A DNA stretch of 37,556 nt from a virus (IMGVR_UViG_3300037296_000103:1-37556), one strand, 5' to 3'; counted from the first letter of the stretch, positions 23,127-31,833 are shown. Translations and numbers: made by a program. Notes: a model not told the origin generated them from the letters alone.

Positions 23127-24814
23127 TGGCACAGCAAGAGTTTTACACCATCCTGACGTCGGCCGGCCTGGCCTACGAAGCGAATCGTAAGGCCTTGGGC
23201 TTGCCGATCAAGTTGGTCGAAATGTCGGTCGGCGATGGAAACGGCGCAGTCTATAACCCGGGCGCCGCGCAAACAGCCCTTGCGCGGGAAGTGTGGCGCG
23301 GGCCGATCAATGCGCTGCTGCAGGATGCGACAAACCCGAGCTACCTGGTCGGCGAGCTGTCTCTGCCCGATGACGTTGGCGGCTGGTACGTGCGCGAGGT
23401 GGGCTTCTGGACCGATAGCGGGATCCTCTACGCGATCGGCAAGTATCCGGAGAGTTTCAAGCCGCAGCTTGCAACCGGAGCCGGGAAAGAGTTCTACATT
23501 CGGGCGATCTTCGAGACCAGTAACGCCGAATCGGTCACGCTGGTGGTCGATGATACAGTCGTCAAAGCGACGCGGGCTTATGTGGTCGACTACGTCGCTG
23601 CCGAGCTGGCCAAGCGCGATAGAAAAAATTCGGTACGAGTGGCCACCACTGCGGCGATCGTCCTGACGGGGCCGCAGAGTGTCGACGGCGTTGCGGTGGT
23701 CGCGGGCGACCGAGTTCTCGTGAAAAACCAGGCCGACGGCACGCAAAACGGCATCTATGTGGCCGCTGTCGGCGCATGGTCAAGGGCGGCTGATGCCGAC
23801 GCGAGTATCGAGGTGACCCCGGGCCTGCTCGTGCCGGTCGAGGCGGGTGCGGCGAACGGTGACAGCGTTTGGCAGTTGGTCACCGATGCACCGATCGCGC
23901 TCGGCGCCACTGCCCTGGCCTTCGAGATGTTGGCCGGCCGCACTGGCATCAGCGCGGGCACCTATCGATCGGTTACGGTCGACAAGTACGGCCGAATCAC
24001 GGGCGGTACCAATCCGACAACGCTTGCGGGATACGGCATCACAGATGCCCTGAAGGTTGGCTCGCCGAGCACTCAACACCCGATTCTGGCTGCTAGTCAG
24101 GAAGGCACAACGTATCAGCATACGGCGCTTGAAGTTCGCGAAGCCCTGGCGGATTCCGGGCCCGGTCAATCTGAGGGTAAGGCGCCCTCGATCGGCTGGC
24201 ACTGGGGTGGTCTGCTGGGTATGCGAATGTGGATGAGCAGCGCGGGGCGCCTTATGTGGGGCTCGTCGGCGTTCCATACCACCACGACGGGAGCAACGCA
24301 GGAGGAGGCAGAGACGGGCGAAAACCAGGACGCTTGGATGTCGCCTCTGCGCGTGTTTCAGGCAATCGCTAAAAAGGTCGTGCAAGCGACTGAGACCGTG
24401 CTCGGCGTGGCTAAGGTTGCGACAAGCGTCCAAGTTAATGCCGGTGCGGATGATGCGACGATAGTCACGCCGAAAAAGCTCCGGCTCGGTTTTTCGATCA
24501 GCCCCGGCATCAACGGATTCATAGCGCTGCCTTCCTGGCTGGGCGGCTTTATCTTCCAATGGGGCCGGCTCACGATTACGCAGTCGGCGATCAATGCGCC
24601 GGTTTCGGCGAACTGGATTTACACGCTAGCGTTTCCTGCTAACTGCTTTTCCGTTTGGGCATTCCAGCACACGCTAGGAGGCAACGGAAATGGGTCGCTG
24701 CTTGAGCGTCTTTGCGGCGGTGGTGACCCCGGCCTAGGCGCTGCAACCTTCTACATAGCGGACGCAGACGCCGCCGGCAGTTACACGCTGCGCGTTTTTG
24801 CTATTGGCAATTAA
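23126..24814 (+). CDS. H: Tail fibre protein (P2 gpH-like)
   Basis: The 562-residue protein begins with the conserved phage tail-collar/fibre N-terminus (FYTILTSAGLAYEANRKALG...LVEMSVGDGNGAVYNP) that attaches to the baseplate. A middle segment (SVRVATTAAIVLTGPQSVDGV...RVLVKNQADGTQNGIYV) is a repeat unit common in fibres, followed by a shaft and a C-terminal receptor-binding tip from about residue 340. The tip region has visibly less GC-biased codons than the tail genes around it, which suggests host-range exchange. ATG 23126 overlaps the gpI stop. Confidence 0.9.
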   Translation: MAQQEFYTILTSAGLAYEANRKALGLPIKLVEMSVGDGNGAVYNPGAAQTALAREVWRGPINALLQDATNPSYLVGELSLPDDVGGWYVREVGFWTDSGILYAIGKYPESFKPQLATGAGKEFYIRAIFETSNAESVTLVVDDTVVKATRAYVVDYVAAELAKRDRKNSVRVATTAAIVLTGPQSVDGVAVVAGDRVLVKNQADGTQNGIYVAAVGAWSRAADADASIEVTPGLLVPVEAGAANGDSVWQLVTDAPIALGATALAFEMLAGRTGISAGTYRSVTVDKYGRITGGTNPTTLAGYGITDALKVGSPSTQHPILAASQEGTTYQHTALEVREALADSGPGQSEGKAPSIGWHWGGLLGMRMWMSSAGRLMWGSSAFHTTTTGATQEEAETGENQDAWMSPLRVFQAIAKKVVQATETVLGVAKVATSVQVNAGADDATIVTPKKLRLGFSISPGINGFIALPSWLGGFIFQWGRLTITQSAINAPVSANWIYTLAFPANCFSVWAFQHTLGGNGNGSLLERLCGGGDPGLGAATFYIADADAAGSYTLRVFAIGN

Positions 24815-24823
24815 GGAGATCGC

Positions 24824-25204
24824 ATGCTCTACAGTAAGAACACCGGTTGCATCTACTTGCTGGCCATTCACGGCGACGCGATCCCGCCCGATGCGGTGCC
24901 TATCTCAGCGAAGCGCTACGACGAGGTAATCGCCAACCCCGCCCCCGGAAAGGTACGCAGTCACGACGCCGAGGGCTTGCCGATTCTGGTAGATCCGCCC
25001 CCGCCTGCGGCGCTTACGCGTGACCAGATCGAAGGGCAGCGTTTGCGCGCCTACGCCGACCCGCTGACTGGCTCCGACCGTTACTTCGCCGAGGCGCAGC
25101 GCGAAACGCTGCTCGGCAACGCCGAGGCCGCAGACGCGGCAAAGGCTCGGGGCATGGCTCGGTTCGCCGAGATCCAGGCCGAGTTTCCCTGGCCGACTGA
25201 GTAA
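24824..25204 (+). CDS. Tail fibre assembly chaperone
   Basis: This 126-residue protein follows the fibre gene directly. It has a short N-terminal beta part, a Pro-rich linker (VDPPPPAALTRDQIEGQRLRAYADPLTGSD) and a C-terminal helix ending FPWPTE, as in phage fibre-assembly proteins. It would help trimerise or mount the fibre. AAGGAG precedes the ATG. Confidence 0.85.
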   Translation: MLYSKNTGCIYLLAIHGDAIPPDAVPISAKRYDEVIANPAPGKVRSHDAEGLPILVDPPPPAALTRDQIEGQRLRAYADPLTGSDRYFAEAQRETLLGNAEAADAAKARGMARFAEIQAEFPWPTE

Positions 25205-25222
25205 GCCGCGCCGCCACTCCTG

Positions 25223-25246
25223 AAAGCCCCCGCCCTGGGGGCTTTT
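25223..25246 (+). terminator. Terminator after fibre assembly gene
   Basis: The stem AAAGCCCCC / GGGGGCTTT with a 5-nt loop is followed by TTTT and then GCGTTTCTGAGG leading into the next ATG. It separates the fibre module from a probable moron. Confidence 0.82.
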
Positions 25247-25265
25247 GCGTTTCTGAGGATCTCCA

Positions 25266-25940
25266 ATGTTTGAAAAGACCCAACGGGGCGCCGGCTGGCT
25301 CCTCGCGATTCTGTTCGCCTCGCTGCAGTGGCTCGCGCTCCTGGTGGTGCGCGTCGTGCTGATCCTGGTCGGCCTGCCGGTCGTTGCGCTGGCGATGCCC
25401 TTCTCTGTGATCGATCACTCGGTCAGCGACGGCCGCCTGATCGAGAACCTGCCGCGCTGGGCGTGGCTGTTCGGCAACGATTACGACGGCCTGCAGGGCG
25501 ATAAGCGCGGCTGGTGGGACGACAATTGCGACGCGGCGGTTCTGTTCGGCCTGCTGCCGCTTCTGCGTCGGCTCGGCGTGCCGCTGGATCCGCTGACCAA
25601 AACGGATTGGCTGGCCCGCTGGTGGTGGGCGGCGGTGCGCAACCCGGTAAACAACCTGCGGCTAGTGCCCGGCTTTAACTGCCCTGTCAGCGAGTGCGTG
25701 ATTCGCTTCCTGGGCGCGTCTGTCGTCGAAGATAAGCCGGGCTATTCCGGCTGGCAGTTCGTCGCCGCGCGGCACGCTGGCGGCCGTTCCCGGTGGTATG
25801 GCTTCTACCTCGTCCACCAATGGAACACCACGCGCGCCTTCGTGCTGCGTCTGGGCTACAAGATCAAGCCCGAACACGAGGGCAGCGACGAGCCTGGCAA
25901 GGGCATGACGTACAAAATCAACCCGTTTAAGGCCATCTGA
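25266..25940 (+). CDS. Membrane-anchored protein, probable moron
   Basis: The 224-residue protein has one or two N-terminal membrane segments (about 10-45, WLLAILFASLQWLALLVV and VVLILVGLPVVALAM). Its soluble part contains DYDGLQGDKRGWW and WWWAAVRNPVNNLRL, motifs I associate with an uncharacterised phage family. It is not a tail component of P2, yet it sits between fibre assembly and sheath genes with a terminator on each side (25223-25246 and 25969-25989). That insulation is typical of an added gene; a role at the host membrane, such as superinfection exclusion, is possible. Function unknown. Confidence 0.65.
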   Translation: MFEKTQRGAGWLLAILFASLQWLALLVVRVVLILVGLPVVALAMPFSVIDHSVSDGRLIENLPRWAWLFGNDYDGLQGDKRGWWDDNCDAAVLFGLLPLLRRLGVPLDPLTKTDWLARWWWAAVRNPVNNLRLVPGFNCPVSECVIRFLGASVVEDKPGYSGWQFVAARHAGGRSRWYGFYLVHQWNTTRAFVLRLGYKIKPEHEGSDEPGKGMTYKINPFKAI

Positions 25941-25968
25941 CCTCGGCCACTTCCTGACCCTTCCCCGA

Positions 25969-25989
25969 AGCCGCGAAAGCGGTTTTTTT
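25969..25989 (+). terminator. Terminator after the moron-like gene
   Basis: A short CCGC-GAAA-GCGG hairpin with a GNRA loop is followed by seven T. Confidence 0.75.
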
Positions 25990-26010
25990 GTGCCTGGAGA
26001 TTGAGCACAC

Positions 26011-26241
26011 ATGGCAAAGCAAACCAAGCGTTACCAGGTCCTGCGCGGCTACCCCGCCGGCGGCGGCCACTGGACGAAGAAAGGCGACGTCGTCGAGCTG
26101 ATGGACGTCCAGGCGCTCGCCCTGGTCCAGGCCGGGCGCCTCGAGCACGCCCCGGCGCCTGTCGCTGAGCCAGAAGCCGCAGCAGCGGCCCCCGAAGCGG
26201 AAGCCGCCCCGGCACCCGCAACCAAGAAAACCACGAAGTAA
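26011..26241 (+). CDS. Small protein before the tail sheath
   Basis: The 76-residue protein has a compact beta-like N-terminus (YQVLRGYPAGGGHWTKKGDVVELMDVQALALVQAGRL) and a low-complexity Ala/Pro/Glu tail ending in lysines. Such small proteins often precede phage sheath or capsid genes. It resembles in outline the N-terminus of the protein at 18722. Role unknown. Confidence 0.6.
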   Translation: MAKQTKRYQVLRGYPAGGGHWTKKGDVVELMDVQALALVQAGRLEHAPAPVAEPEAAAAAPEAEAAPAPATKKTTK

Positions 26242-26253
26242 GGAACCAGGCGA

Positions 26254-27420
26254 ATGGCTGAGGTAACCAATTTCGAACACAACGGCGTATCGGTCGAGGC
26301 GACCGAGTCGCCCGAGGCCATGGGCGGGCTGGGCGATAACGTCATCGGCCTGGTCGGTACCGCCCCGAACAAGGCGCTGGGCGTTCCGCTGAACGCGCCT
26401 TTCCGCATCAACTCGCGCACCCTTGCCGCCATGCTGGACCCGACCGGCACGCAAGCCGGCTCGTTGTTCATGGTGGTGGATCAGATCCTCAAGGTCGTGA
26501 CCGTGCCGATTTACGTGATCGTCGTCGAGGAGGGCGCTACGCCGGCCGACACGCTGAACAACGTCATCGGCGGCGTCGATCCGGCGACCGGCCAGATCCT
26601 CGGCATTCCGGCGCTGGCCACCGCGCCCGAGGTGCCGACCATCATCGGCGCCCCGGGCTTCTCCGATATGCAGGCCGTGCATAGCGAACTCGCCAGCTTC
26701 GGCAAGCGGATCCGCGCGCGCGTGGTGGTCGACGGCGTCGACCTGGACGTCGAGGGGCAAGTCCTGAACAGCGGTTCGATCGGCGGCGCCGAGCTCGGCT
26801 ATGACCGCGTTTACCTGGTCCACCAGATGCCGGCGGTCTACTCCAAGGCGGCGAAGGCGAACGTCTTCCTGCCGCCGTCCTCGCTGGCCATCGCCGCGAT
26901 GGCTGCGGTCAAGCAATGGGAAAGCCCGGGCAACCAGGTGACCTATGCGGCCGACGTCTCGCGGACTGTCGAATACAACATCCTCGACAAGTCCACGACC
27001 GGCGATCTGCTGAACCGCTACGGCGTCAGCTACTACGCCCGCACCACGCTCGGCGGCTTCTCGCTGATCGGTAACCGCTCGATCACCGGCAAGTTCATCA
27101 GTTACGTCGGCCTCGAGGACGCCATCACCCGCAAGCTCGTGAAAGCGGCGCAAAAGGCGATGGCGAAGAACCTGACGAAGTCGTTCATGGAGCAGGAAGT
27201 CAAGCGAATTGACGACTGGATTCAGACGCTCGTGGCCGACGAGACCATCCCGGGCGGCAAGGTGTATTTGCACCCCGAGCTGAACAGCGTCGAGAAGTAC
27301 AAAAACGGCACCTGGTACGTCTGCATCGATTACGGCCGCTACGCGCCGAACGAGCACATGATCTACCAGCTCAACGCCACCGATGAAATCATCGAAGAGT
27401 TCCTGGAGGACGTCCTTTAA
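26254..27420 (+). CDS. FI: Tail sheath protein (P2 FI-like)
   Basis: The 388-residue protein has the contractile-sheath pattern: an N-terminal FEHNGVSVEATESPEAMGGLGDNVIGLVGTAP, a middle GDLLNRYGVSYYARTTLGGFSLIGNRSITG and the C-terminal VDDAI-like region (YVGLEDAITRKLVKAAQKA). It forms the outer tail tube that contracts to drive the spike through the envelope. Confidence 0.92.
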   Translation: MAEVTNFEHNGVSVEATESPEAMGGLGDNVIGLVGTAPNKALGVPLNAPFRINSRTLAAMLDPTGTQAGSLFMVVDQILKVVTVPIYVIVVEEGATPADTLNNVIGGVDPATGQILGIPALATAPEVPTIIGAPGFSDMQAVHSELASFGKRIRARVVVDGVDLDVEGQVLNSGSIGGAELGYDRVYLVHQMPAVYSKAAKANVFLPPSSLAIAAMAAVKQWESPGNQVTYAADVSRTVEYNILDKSTTGDLLNRYGVSYYARTTLGGFSLIGNRSITGKFISYVGLEDAITRKLVKAAQKAMAKNLTKSFMEQEVKRIDDWIQTLVADETIPGGKVYLHPELNSVEKYKNGTWYVCIDYGRYAPNEHMIYQLNATDEIIEEFLEDVL

Positions 27421-27926
27421 TGTTCACGAACCGCGTTAGACAAGCGATCGCGGCAACCCTGCAGGGTCTGCCACTGATGCAAACGGTCGAGGAGTTCGAC
27501 CCGCCCCCGATTGAGTTCGAAATGGAAGAGTTCCAGGGCGGCCGATTCGTTTCGGAAGAAATGGCCAAGGGCATGAAGGCCTTGACGGCCAAGCTCACGC
27601 TGCAGGGCGTTGGCCTGCCAATTATGGCAGCGCTGGGCGTCAGCGGCGGCGATAACGTGCTGCTGACGGTGCAGGAGGCCGGCGAGGACGGCGACGGCAA
27701 CGAGTGGGTGACGTACCACGTGTGCGGCGGCAAGCTGAAAAAGCTCGAGGAGAAAACCCTCAAGATGAAGGACAAGCCTGTCACCATCCTTGAAATCGCC
27801 CTGACGACCTACACCCGCGCAGAAATGGGCGTTCCGGTGATCGACATCAACACCCGCACGCAAAAGGTCGTGGTCAATGGCGTTGACATGATCAAGGGCG
27901 CCCGCCGCCTGGTCGGCATGGTGTAA
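27420..27926 (+). CDS. FII: Tail tube protein (P2 FII-like)
   Basis: The 168-residue protein forms the inner tail tube. It shows LPLMQTVEEFDPPPIEFEMEEFQGGRF and the strand pattern of FII, with VKGRRLVGM-like ending. The ATG overlaps the sheath stop codon (TTTAATG), so both are made in a fixed ratio. Confidence 0.9.
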   Translation: MFTNRVRQAIAATLQGLPLMQTVEEFDPPPIEFEMEEFQGGRFVSEEMAKGMKALTAKLTLQGVGLPIMAALGVSGGDNVLLTVQEAGEDGDGNEWVTYHVCGGKLKKLEEKTLKMKDKPVTILEIALTTYTRAEMGVPVIDINTRTQKVVVNGVDMIKGARRLVGMV

Positions 27927-27945
27927 CCGCTGCAACCCTCCTAAA

Positions 27946-27966
27946 GCCGCCTCCGGGCGGCTTTTT
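27946..27966 (+). terminator. Terminator after tail tube gene
   Basis: The stem GCCGCC-TCCG-GGCGGC is followed by five T and CGTTTCTGGAAGG before the next ATG. It could lower expression of chaperone and tape-measure genes relative to tube and sheath. Confidence 0.83.
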
Positions 27967-27988
27967 CGTTTCTGGAAGGAAAACTCGC

Positions 27989-28555
27989 ATGACCTGGACG
28001 CCTAAACCGCTGCCGCTGCACTGGCCGATTCAACTGCCCGACGGCTCGACCCTCGACACACTGACCCTTCGCGCCTTCACCGTGGCCGAGCATCGTGCCG
28101 CGCTCGCCCGCGCCGGTACCGACGAGGATGCCCGTTTCGAGGAGCTGGCCGTCCTGGCCACCGGCCTGACGCTCGAGACGATCGAGGAGCTCAAGCGCCC
28201 GGACTACGTCAGCCTTTCCGCCTGGCTGGCCGAATACGTCAACCAGCCGGCCTATTTCTTCACCGGCAAGAAGCCGGAAAACCCTGACGACGTGCCGATG
28301 CTCGTGCCGATCCGCAGTTTCGGCCAGACCGTCGACCGGATCCGTCTGCAAGTGCCGACGATGAAAGCGACGAAGGTGATGATGGCCGAGAAGGATCCGG
28401 CCAAAGCCGCCGAGTTCATCAGCTCGCATTGCACCGGCATTCCGCCTACCGACATCGTGAAGTTGTCGCTGCCAGACTGGCACCAGTTGCAGGGGCGCCT
28501 CGGTGATTTTTTGAACAAACCGGCGGACTACTTTCGGAGCGCGACGTCGAAGTGA
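27989..28555 (+). CDS. E: Tail assembly chaperone E (tandemly duplicated domain)
   Basis: The 188-residue protein lies between tube and tape measure, the place of P2 gpE or Mu gp41. It has two related halves of about 85 residues: one ends LKRPDYVSLSAWLAEYVNQPAYFF (about 69-91) and the other LSLPDWHQLQGRLGDFLNKPADYF (about 159-182). P2 E has one such unit (91 aa), so the gene seems to have doubled. A slippery heptamer at 28507-28513 shifts a fraction of ribosomes into the E' frame. The protein should bind the tape measure during tail assembly. Confidence 0.85.
   Translation: MTWTPKPLPLHWPIQLPDGSTLDTLTLRAFTVAEHRAALARAGTDEDARFEELAVLATGLTLETIEELKRPDYVSLSAWLAEYVNQPAYFFTGKKPENPDDVPMLVPIRSFGQTVDRIRLQVPTMKATKVMMAEKDPAKAAEFISSHCTGIPPTDIVKLSLPDWHQLQGRLGDFLNKPADYFRSATSK
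28507..28513 (+). other. Programmed -1 frameshift site TTTTTTG
   Basis: The heptamer T TTT TTG sits in the correct zero-frame register (codons GAT TTT TTG, residues 173-175 of E). It is the same slippery sequence used in P2 E/E'. After a -1 slip the frame stays open to 28677. Confidence 0.85.
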
Positions 28556-28677
28556 TCCTCGATGTCGTGCCCCTCGTTTACCACGTGAGCGAGGCGGAAA
28601 TTCTGGAGTGGGACGCCGGCAAGGGCCTGCGGCGCTATGAACTGGCGCTCGCGCGCCTCGGTGTAAAACGGGAGTAA
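28513..28677 (+). CDS. E': E' extension of the tail chaperone, made by -1 frameshift
   Basis: In the -1 frame 54 further codons follow the slippery site, ending with TAA at 28677. The segment VPLVYHVSEAEILEWDAGKGLRRYELALAR matches the P2 GpE-type pattern (hydrophobic strand, YH, a helix, then W with Arg-rich helix). The full fusion would be about 229 residues. An in-frame GTG at 28552 overlapping the E stop could also start a separate 41-residue protein, but the shared heptamer makes frameshifting more likely. Confidence 0.8.
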   Translation, partial: EQTGGLLSERDVEVILDVVPLVYHVSEAEILEWDAGKGLRRYELALARLGVKRE

Positions 28678-28683
28678 TAGGGC

Positions 28684-31236
28684 ATGGCCGAATCGAAGTA
28701 TTCCCTGCGGCTGGCTGCCGTCGACGGCTTCTCGAAGACGTTCGGCGATTTCAGCAAGAAGGCCGGCGCCCTCGAGGAGGACATCAAGGCCACGCGCTCC
28801 GAAATCTCGAAGCTCAACAGCGCCGCCCGCGACGTTTCGGGTTATGTGAAGCTCGAGGGTCAGCTCGGCAAAACGAAGGCCCTACTGCAGCAGACCCGCG
28901 TCGAGCAGGCCAGCCTAGGCCGCGCGCATACCGACGCGGCGGCCAAGGTCGAGCAGCTCGGCGTCGAGTATGTTGCGGCGTCTACGGCCCTCAAGAAGCT
29001 GGAGACCGCGACCGGCGCCAGCGCGGCCGAGGTGAGCAAGGCCCGCGCGCAGCAGCAGCGCCTCGGCTCGGCCCTGGCCGGGGCGACGGCCGAGGTCAAG
29101 AAGCTGGAGACCGCGCAGGACAAGAACACCGCGAGCGTTCGCACGCTCGAGGCGGCGCAGCGCGCGGAAGCGAACCAGCTAAAGCGCCTCGAGACGTCCT
29201 TGACCGGCGCCGGAGTGGATACCGCCAAGCTGGCGACCGAGCAGAAGCGCCTCGAGTCCGCGACCGAGCAGGCGAACGCCGCGCTGCAGGCGCAGCGGGC
29301 TCGCCTGGACGCGGTGCGCCAGGCGCAGGGGCGTATCGACGGCAACCGGGCCGCTCGCGCGGATCTCCGGGGGCAGATGGTCGAGACCGCCGCCATCGGC
29401 TACATGGCCGCCAAGCCGGTCGCGCAGGCGATGGAACTCGAAGTCGCCATGGCCGACGTGGCCAAGGTGATCAAGTTCGAGGGCAACCAGCGCGAGGAGA
29501 TGTCGAACGCGAACCTGAAACTGGCGCGCGACCGGCTGATCTCCTCCGGCGGCATCACGGCCGTCGACCTGGCAAAGATCCAGTACGCGGCCGGGCAATC
29601 GGGCATCGGCAACGACGAGAAGACGTCCGAGGGCAAGCAACGCGCGGTGATGGACTTCACCCGCGACGCGGCGATCATGGGCGGCGCGTTCGACCTGGGC
29701 GCCGAGGAGGCCAGGTCGATCATGGCCGGCTGGCGTGCGTCCATGGGCCTCGATCGGGAGAAAACGCTCGACCTGGCCAACGCAACGAACCACCTCGGCA
29801 ACAGCTTTAACGCCACGCCCGCCGACATCGCGTCCGTCGTGAAACGCTATGGCGCGGTGGGGCAGGCCTCCGGCTTGAAACCTGAGCAAAGCGCGGCACT
29901 GTCGGCGGCACTGCTCAACCCGGGAACCGAGAAGGAAATCGCCGGTACCGGCATGAAAAACTTCCTCGCGGCGCTGACCAAGGGTGACGCGTCGACGAAG
30001 GGGCAGCGCGAGGCCTGGTCGAGCCTGGGCATGGATCCCGGCGACCTGGCGCGGCAGATGCAGCAGGACGCCCCGGGCACGATCATGGAAGTGCTGAAAG
30101 CCATCAAGGCGCAGCCGGTCGAGGAACAATCGGCGCTGACGACGCAGTTGTTCGGCTCGGAGTCGATCGGCGCGATCATGCCGATGCTGCAGAACCTGGG
30201 CGAGGTCGAGCGCGCGTTCGGCATGGTGGCCAGCTCGGCCGACCGTGCGGGCTCGATGATGACCGAGGCCGAGGGCAAGGCGAACACGGCGCGCGGTGGC
30301 TGGGATGCCTTCGTCGCGCGCCTGACGCGCCTCTCGACGCTGGTCGGTAACGCCATGCTGCCGGCGCTGAATGCCACGCTCGTGCCGCTGGGCGCACTCG
30401 TCGACGGCCTGTCCTGGTTCGCCGAGACGTTCCCGATGATCACCTCCGGCCTTGCCGTCGCCGCTGGTGGCCTGGCCGCGCTCAAGGTCGGCGCGCTGGG
30501 ATTGAAGTTCGTCGGGCTGATGGTCGGCCAGGCGTTCAACCGTGCCGGCCTGGCCCGCGCCAAGCTCGACGCGACGACATTGCGCTCGGCTACCACGGCC
30601 GACGCTGCAGTTCTGCGCCTAAACGCCGCCATGGGTCGTCTGGGGGTCGCTGGCGGCCTTGGCGGGGCAGGGGCAGGCGGAAGGCCAGGGAAAGGGGGGA
30701 AGGGCCTCGGTGGCAAGATGGCGGGCCTTGCTGGCCGTGGCGCGGCGCCTCTCGTGCTGGCGGCGGGGGCGATGAACCTGGCGAGCGTGATCAGCGACGG
30801 CGGCACCAGTGAGGAGATCGGCGGCGCGGCTGGCAGCACTGCCGGCGGTCTCGGCGGCATGTGGGCCGGCGCGGCTGCAGGCGCGGCGATCGGCTCGGTC
30901 GTGCCCATCGTCGGCACGGCGGCCGGCGGTATCGTTGGCGGCGCAATTGGCGGCCTGGCGGGCAGCAGTGCGGGCGAGTGGATCGGCGAGAAGTTGGGCG
31001 CCCTGGTCGACCGGCTGAGCTCGCCCGAGGCGACCGCGAAAGAGATCGTGACCAATACCGACAACCGGCAAACCACGTTCGCGCCCGTGATCACCATCCA
31101 GGGCGCCGACCAAGCCACCTCGCAGGCGCTGGGCGATTCGATCATGCAGCGGATGAAGGCCGAAATGCTGCCCATGATGGCCATGGATCCGCTCGCTGTT
31201 CGGCGTGGCGCCGCATTGACTGACGGGAGTAACTGA
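28684..31236 (+). CDS. T: Tail tape measure protein (P2 gpT-like)
   Basis: The 850-residue protein sets tail length and may help DNA ejection. Residues 20-220 are almost wholly coiled coil with many Leu/Glu/Lys heptads. A tape-measure core follows (about 235-560, MAVADVAKVIKFEGNQREEMSN...). After that come hydrophobic and Gly/Ala-rich segments (about 570-620, 660-770) that may insert in the host membrane. GGGAG lies upstream of the ATG. Confidence 0.92.
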   Translation: MAESKYSLRLAAVDGFSKTFGDFSKKAGALEEDIKATRSEISKLNSAARDVSGYVKLEGQLGKTKALLQQTRVEQASLGRAHTDAAAKVEQLGVEYVAASTALKKLETATGASAAEVSKARAQQQRLGSALAGATAEVKKLETAQDKNTASVRTLEAAQRAEANQLKRLETSLTGAGVDTAKLATEQKRLESATEQANAALQAQRARLDAVRQAQGRIDGNRAARADLRGQMVETAAIGYMAAKPVAQAMELEVAMADVAKVIKFEGNQREEMSNANLKLARDRLISSGGITAVDLAKIQYAAGQSGIGNDEKTSEGKQRAVMDFTRDAAIMGGAFDLGAEEARSIMAGWRASMGLDREKTLDLANATNHLGNSFNATPADIASVVKRYGAVGQASGLKPEQSAALSAALLNPGTEKEIAGTGMKNFLAALTKGDASTKGQREAWSSLGMDPGDLARQMQQDAPGTIMEVLKAIKAQPVEEQSALTTQLFGSESIGAIMPMLQNLGEVERAFGMVASSADRAGSMMTEAEGKANTARGGWDAFVARLTRLSTLVGNAMLPALNATLVPLGALVDGLSWFAETFPMITSGLAVAAGGLAALKVGALGLKFVGLMVGQAFNRAGLARAKLDATTLRSATTADAAVLRLNAAMGRLGVAGGLGGAGAGGRPGKGGKGLGGKMAGLAGRGAAPLVLAAGAMNLASVISDGGTSEEIGGAAGSTAGGLGGMWAGAAAGAAIGSVVPIVGTAAGGIVGGAIGGLAGSSAGEWIGEKLGALVDRLSSPEATAKEIVTNTDNRQTTFAPVITIQGADQATSQALGDSIMQRMKAEMLPMMAMDPLAVRRGAALTDGSN

Positions 31237-31619
31237 TGCCGCAGCAATTGGCACTCGGCGAGTTCGTGTTCGGGCTCGCCACGGGCTTTCCCTACGACCG
31301 CCTTGCACGCAAGACAATGGGCGGCTGGGTCGACCTGGACATCATCAGCAGCAAACCCCTGTCGCATAACACCGGCCAGGGGCTCGAAACCTTGCGCCTG
31401 AGCGGGAAAGCGCAGTGGGGCGCGGGGATGGCCAAGGTCGACGAGCTGCGAGCCATGGCGAACAGCCGGGCGCCGTTCACGCTGGTGGACGGCCTCGGCC
31501 GCAACTGGGGGCGCTGGCGTATCGACGGGGTAAGCGAGGATCAGGAGCGTGTCATCGATGACGGCACCGCCTCGCTTTTGAACTGGACGCTCGAGCTATC
31601 GGAATTCGTCAATGCGTAA
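31236..31619 (+). CDS. U: Tail protein U (P2 gpU-like)
   Basis: The 127-residue protein follows tape measure as in P2. Diagnostic segments are LGEFVFGL, RKTMGGWVDLDIISSKPLSHNTGQG and GAGMAKVDELRAMA. P2 gpU is needed for tail completion. ATG overlaps the preceding TGA. Confidence 0.88.
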   Translation: MPQQLALGEFVFGLATGFPYDRLARKTMGGWVDLDIISSKPLSHNTGQGLETLRLSGKAQWGAGMAKVDELRAMANSRAPFTLVDGLGRNWGRWRIDGVSEDQERVIDDGTASLLNWTLELSEFVNA

Positions 31620-31824
31620 GGTCAGAACGATCGCCGGTGACACGGCGAACACGCTGCTATATCGCGAGCTCGGTCGGTCGGATGACGCGGCCGAGGAGGC
31701 CTTTTGGCTGGTCAATCCTGACCTCGCGGAATACGGCACCGTATTGCCGGCCGGCGTGCGGGTCGCGCTTCCTGAGCTGGCCAACGCGCCCGCGCAGGCG
31801 GCGCCGCTGACGGCCTGGGACTAA
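31612..31824 (+). CDS. X: Tail protein X (P2 gpX-like)
   Basis: The 70-residue protein matches the small tail X family, which has a LysM-like fold: VRTIAGDTANTLLYRELGRSDDAAEEAFWLVNPDLAEYG and then LPAGVRVALP. It overlaps gpU by 8 bp. Confidence 0.88.
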   Translation: MRKVRTIAGDTANTLLYRELGRSDDAAEEAFWLVNPDLAEYGTVLPAGVRVALPELANAPAQAAPLTAWD

Positions 31825-31833
31825 GGGGGAAGC

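Noticed and set aside
25927-27357. A 476-codon minus-strand frame
   Set aside because: It is antisense to the sheath gene; composition follows the complement of sheath codons.
29847-31367. A 506-codon minus-strand frame rich in Ala and Pro
   Set aside because: It is the shadow of the tape-measure gene and has low-complexity composition with no family features.
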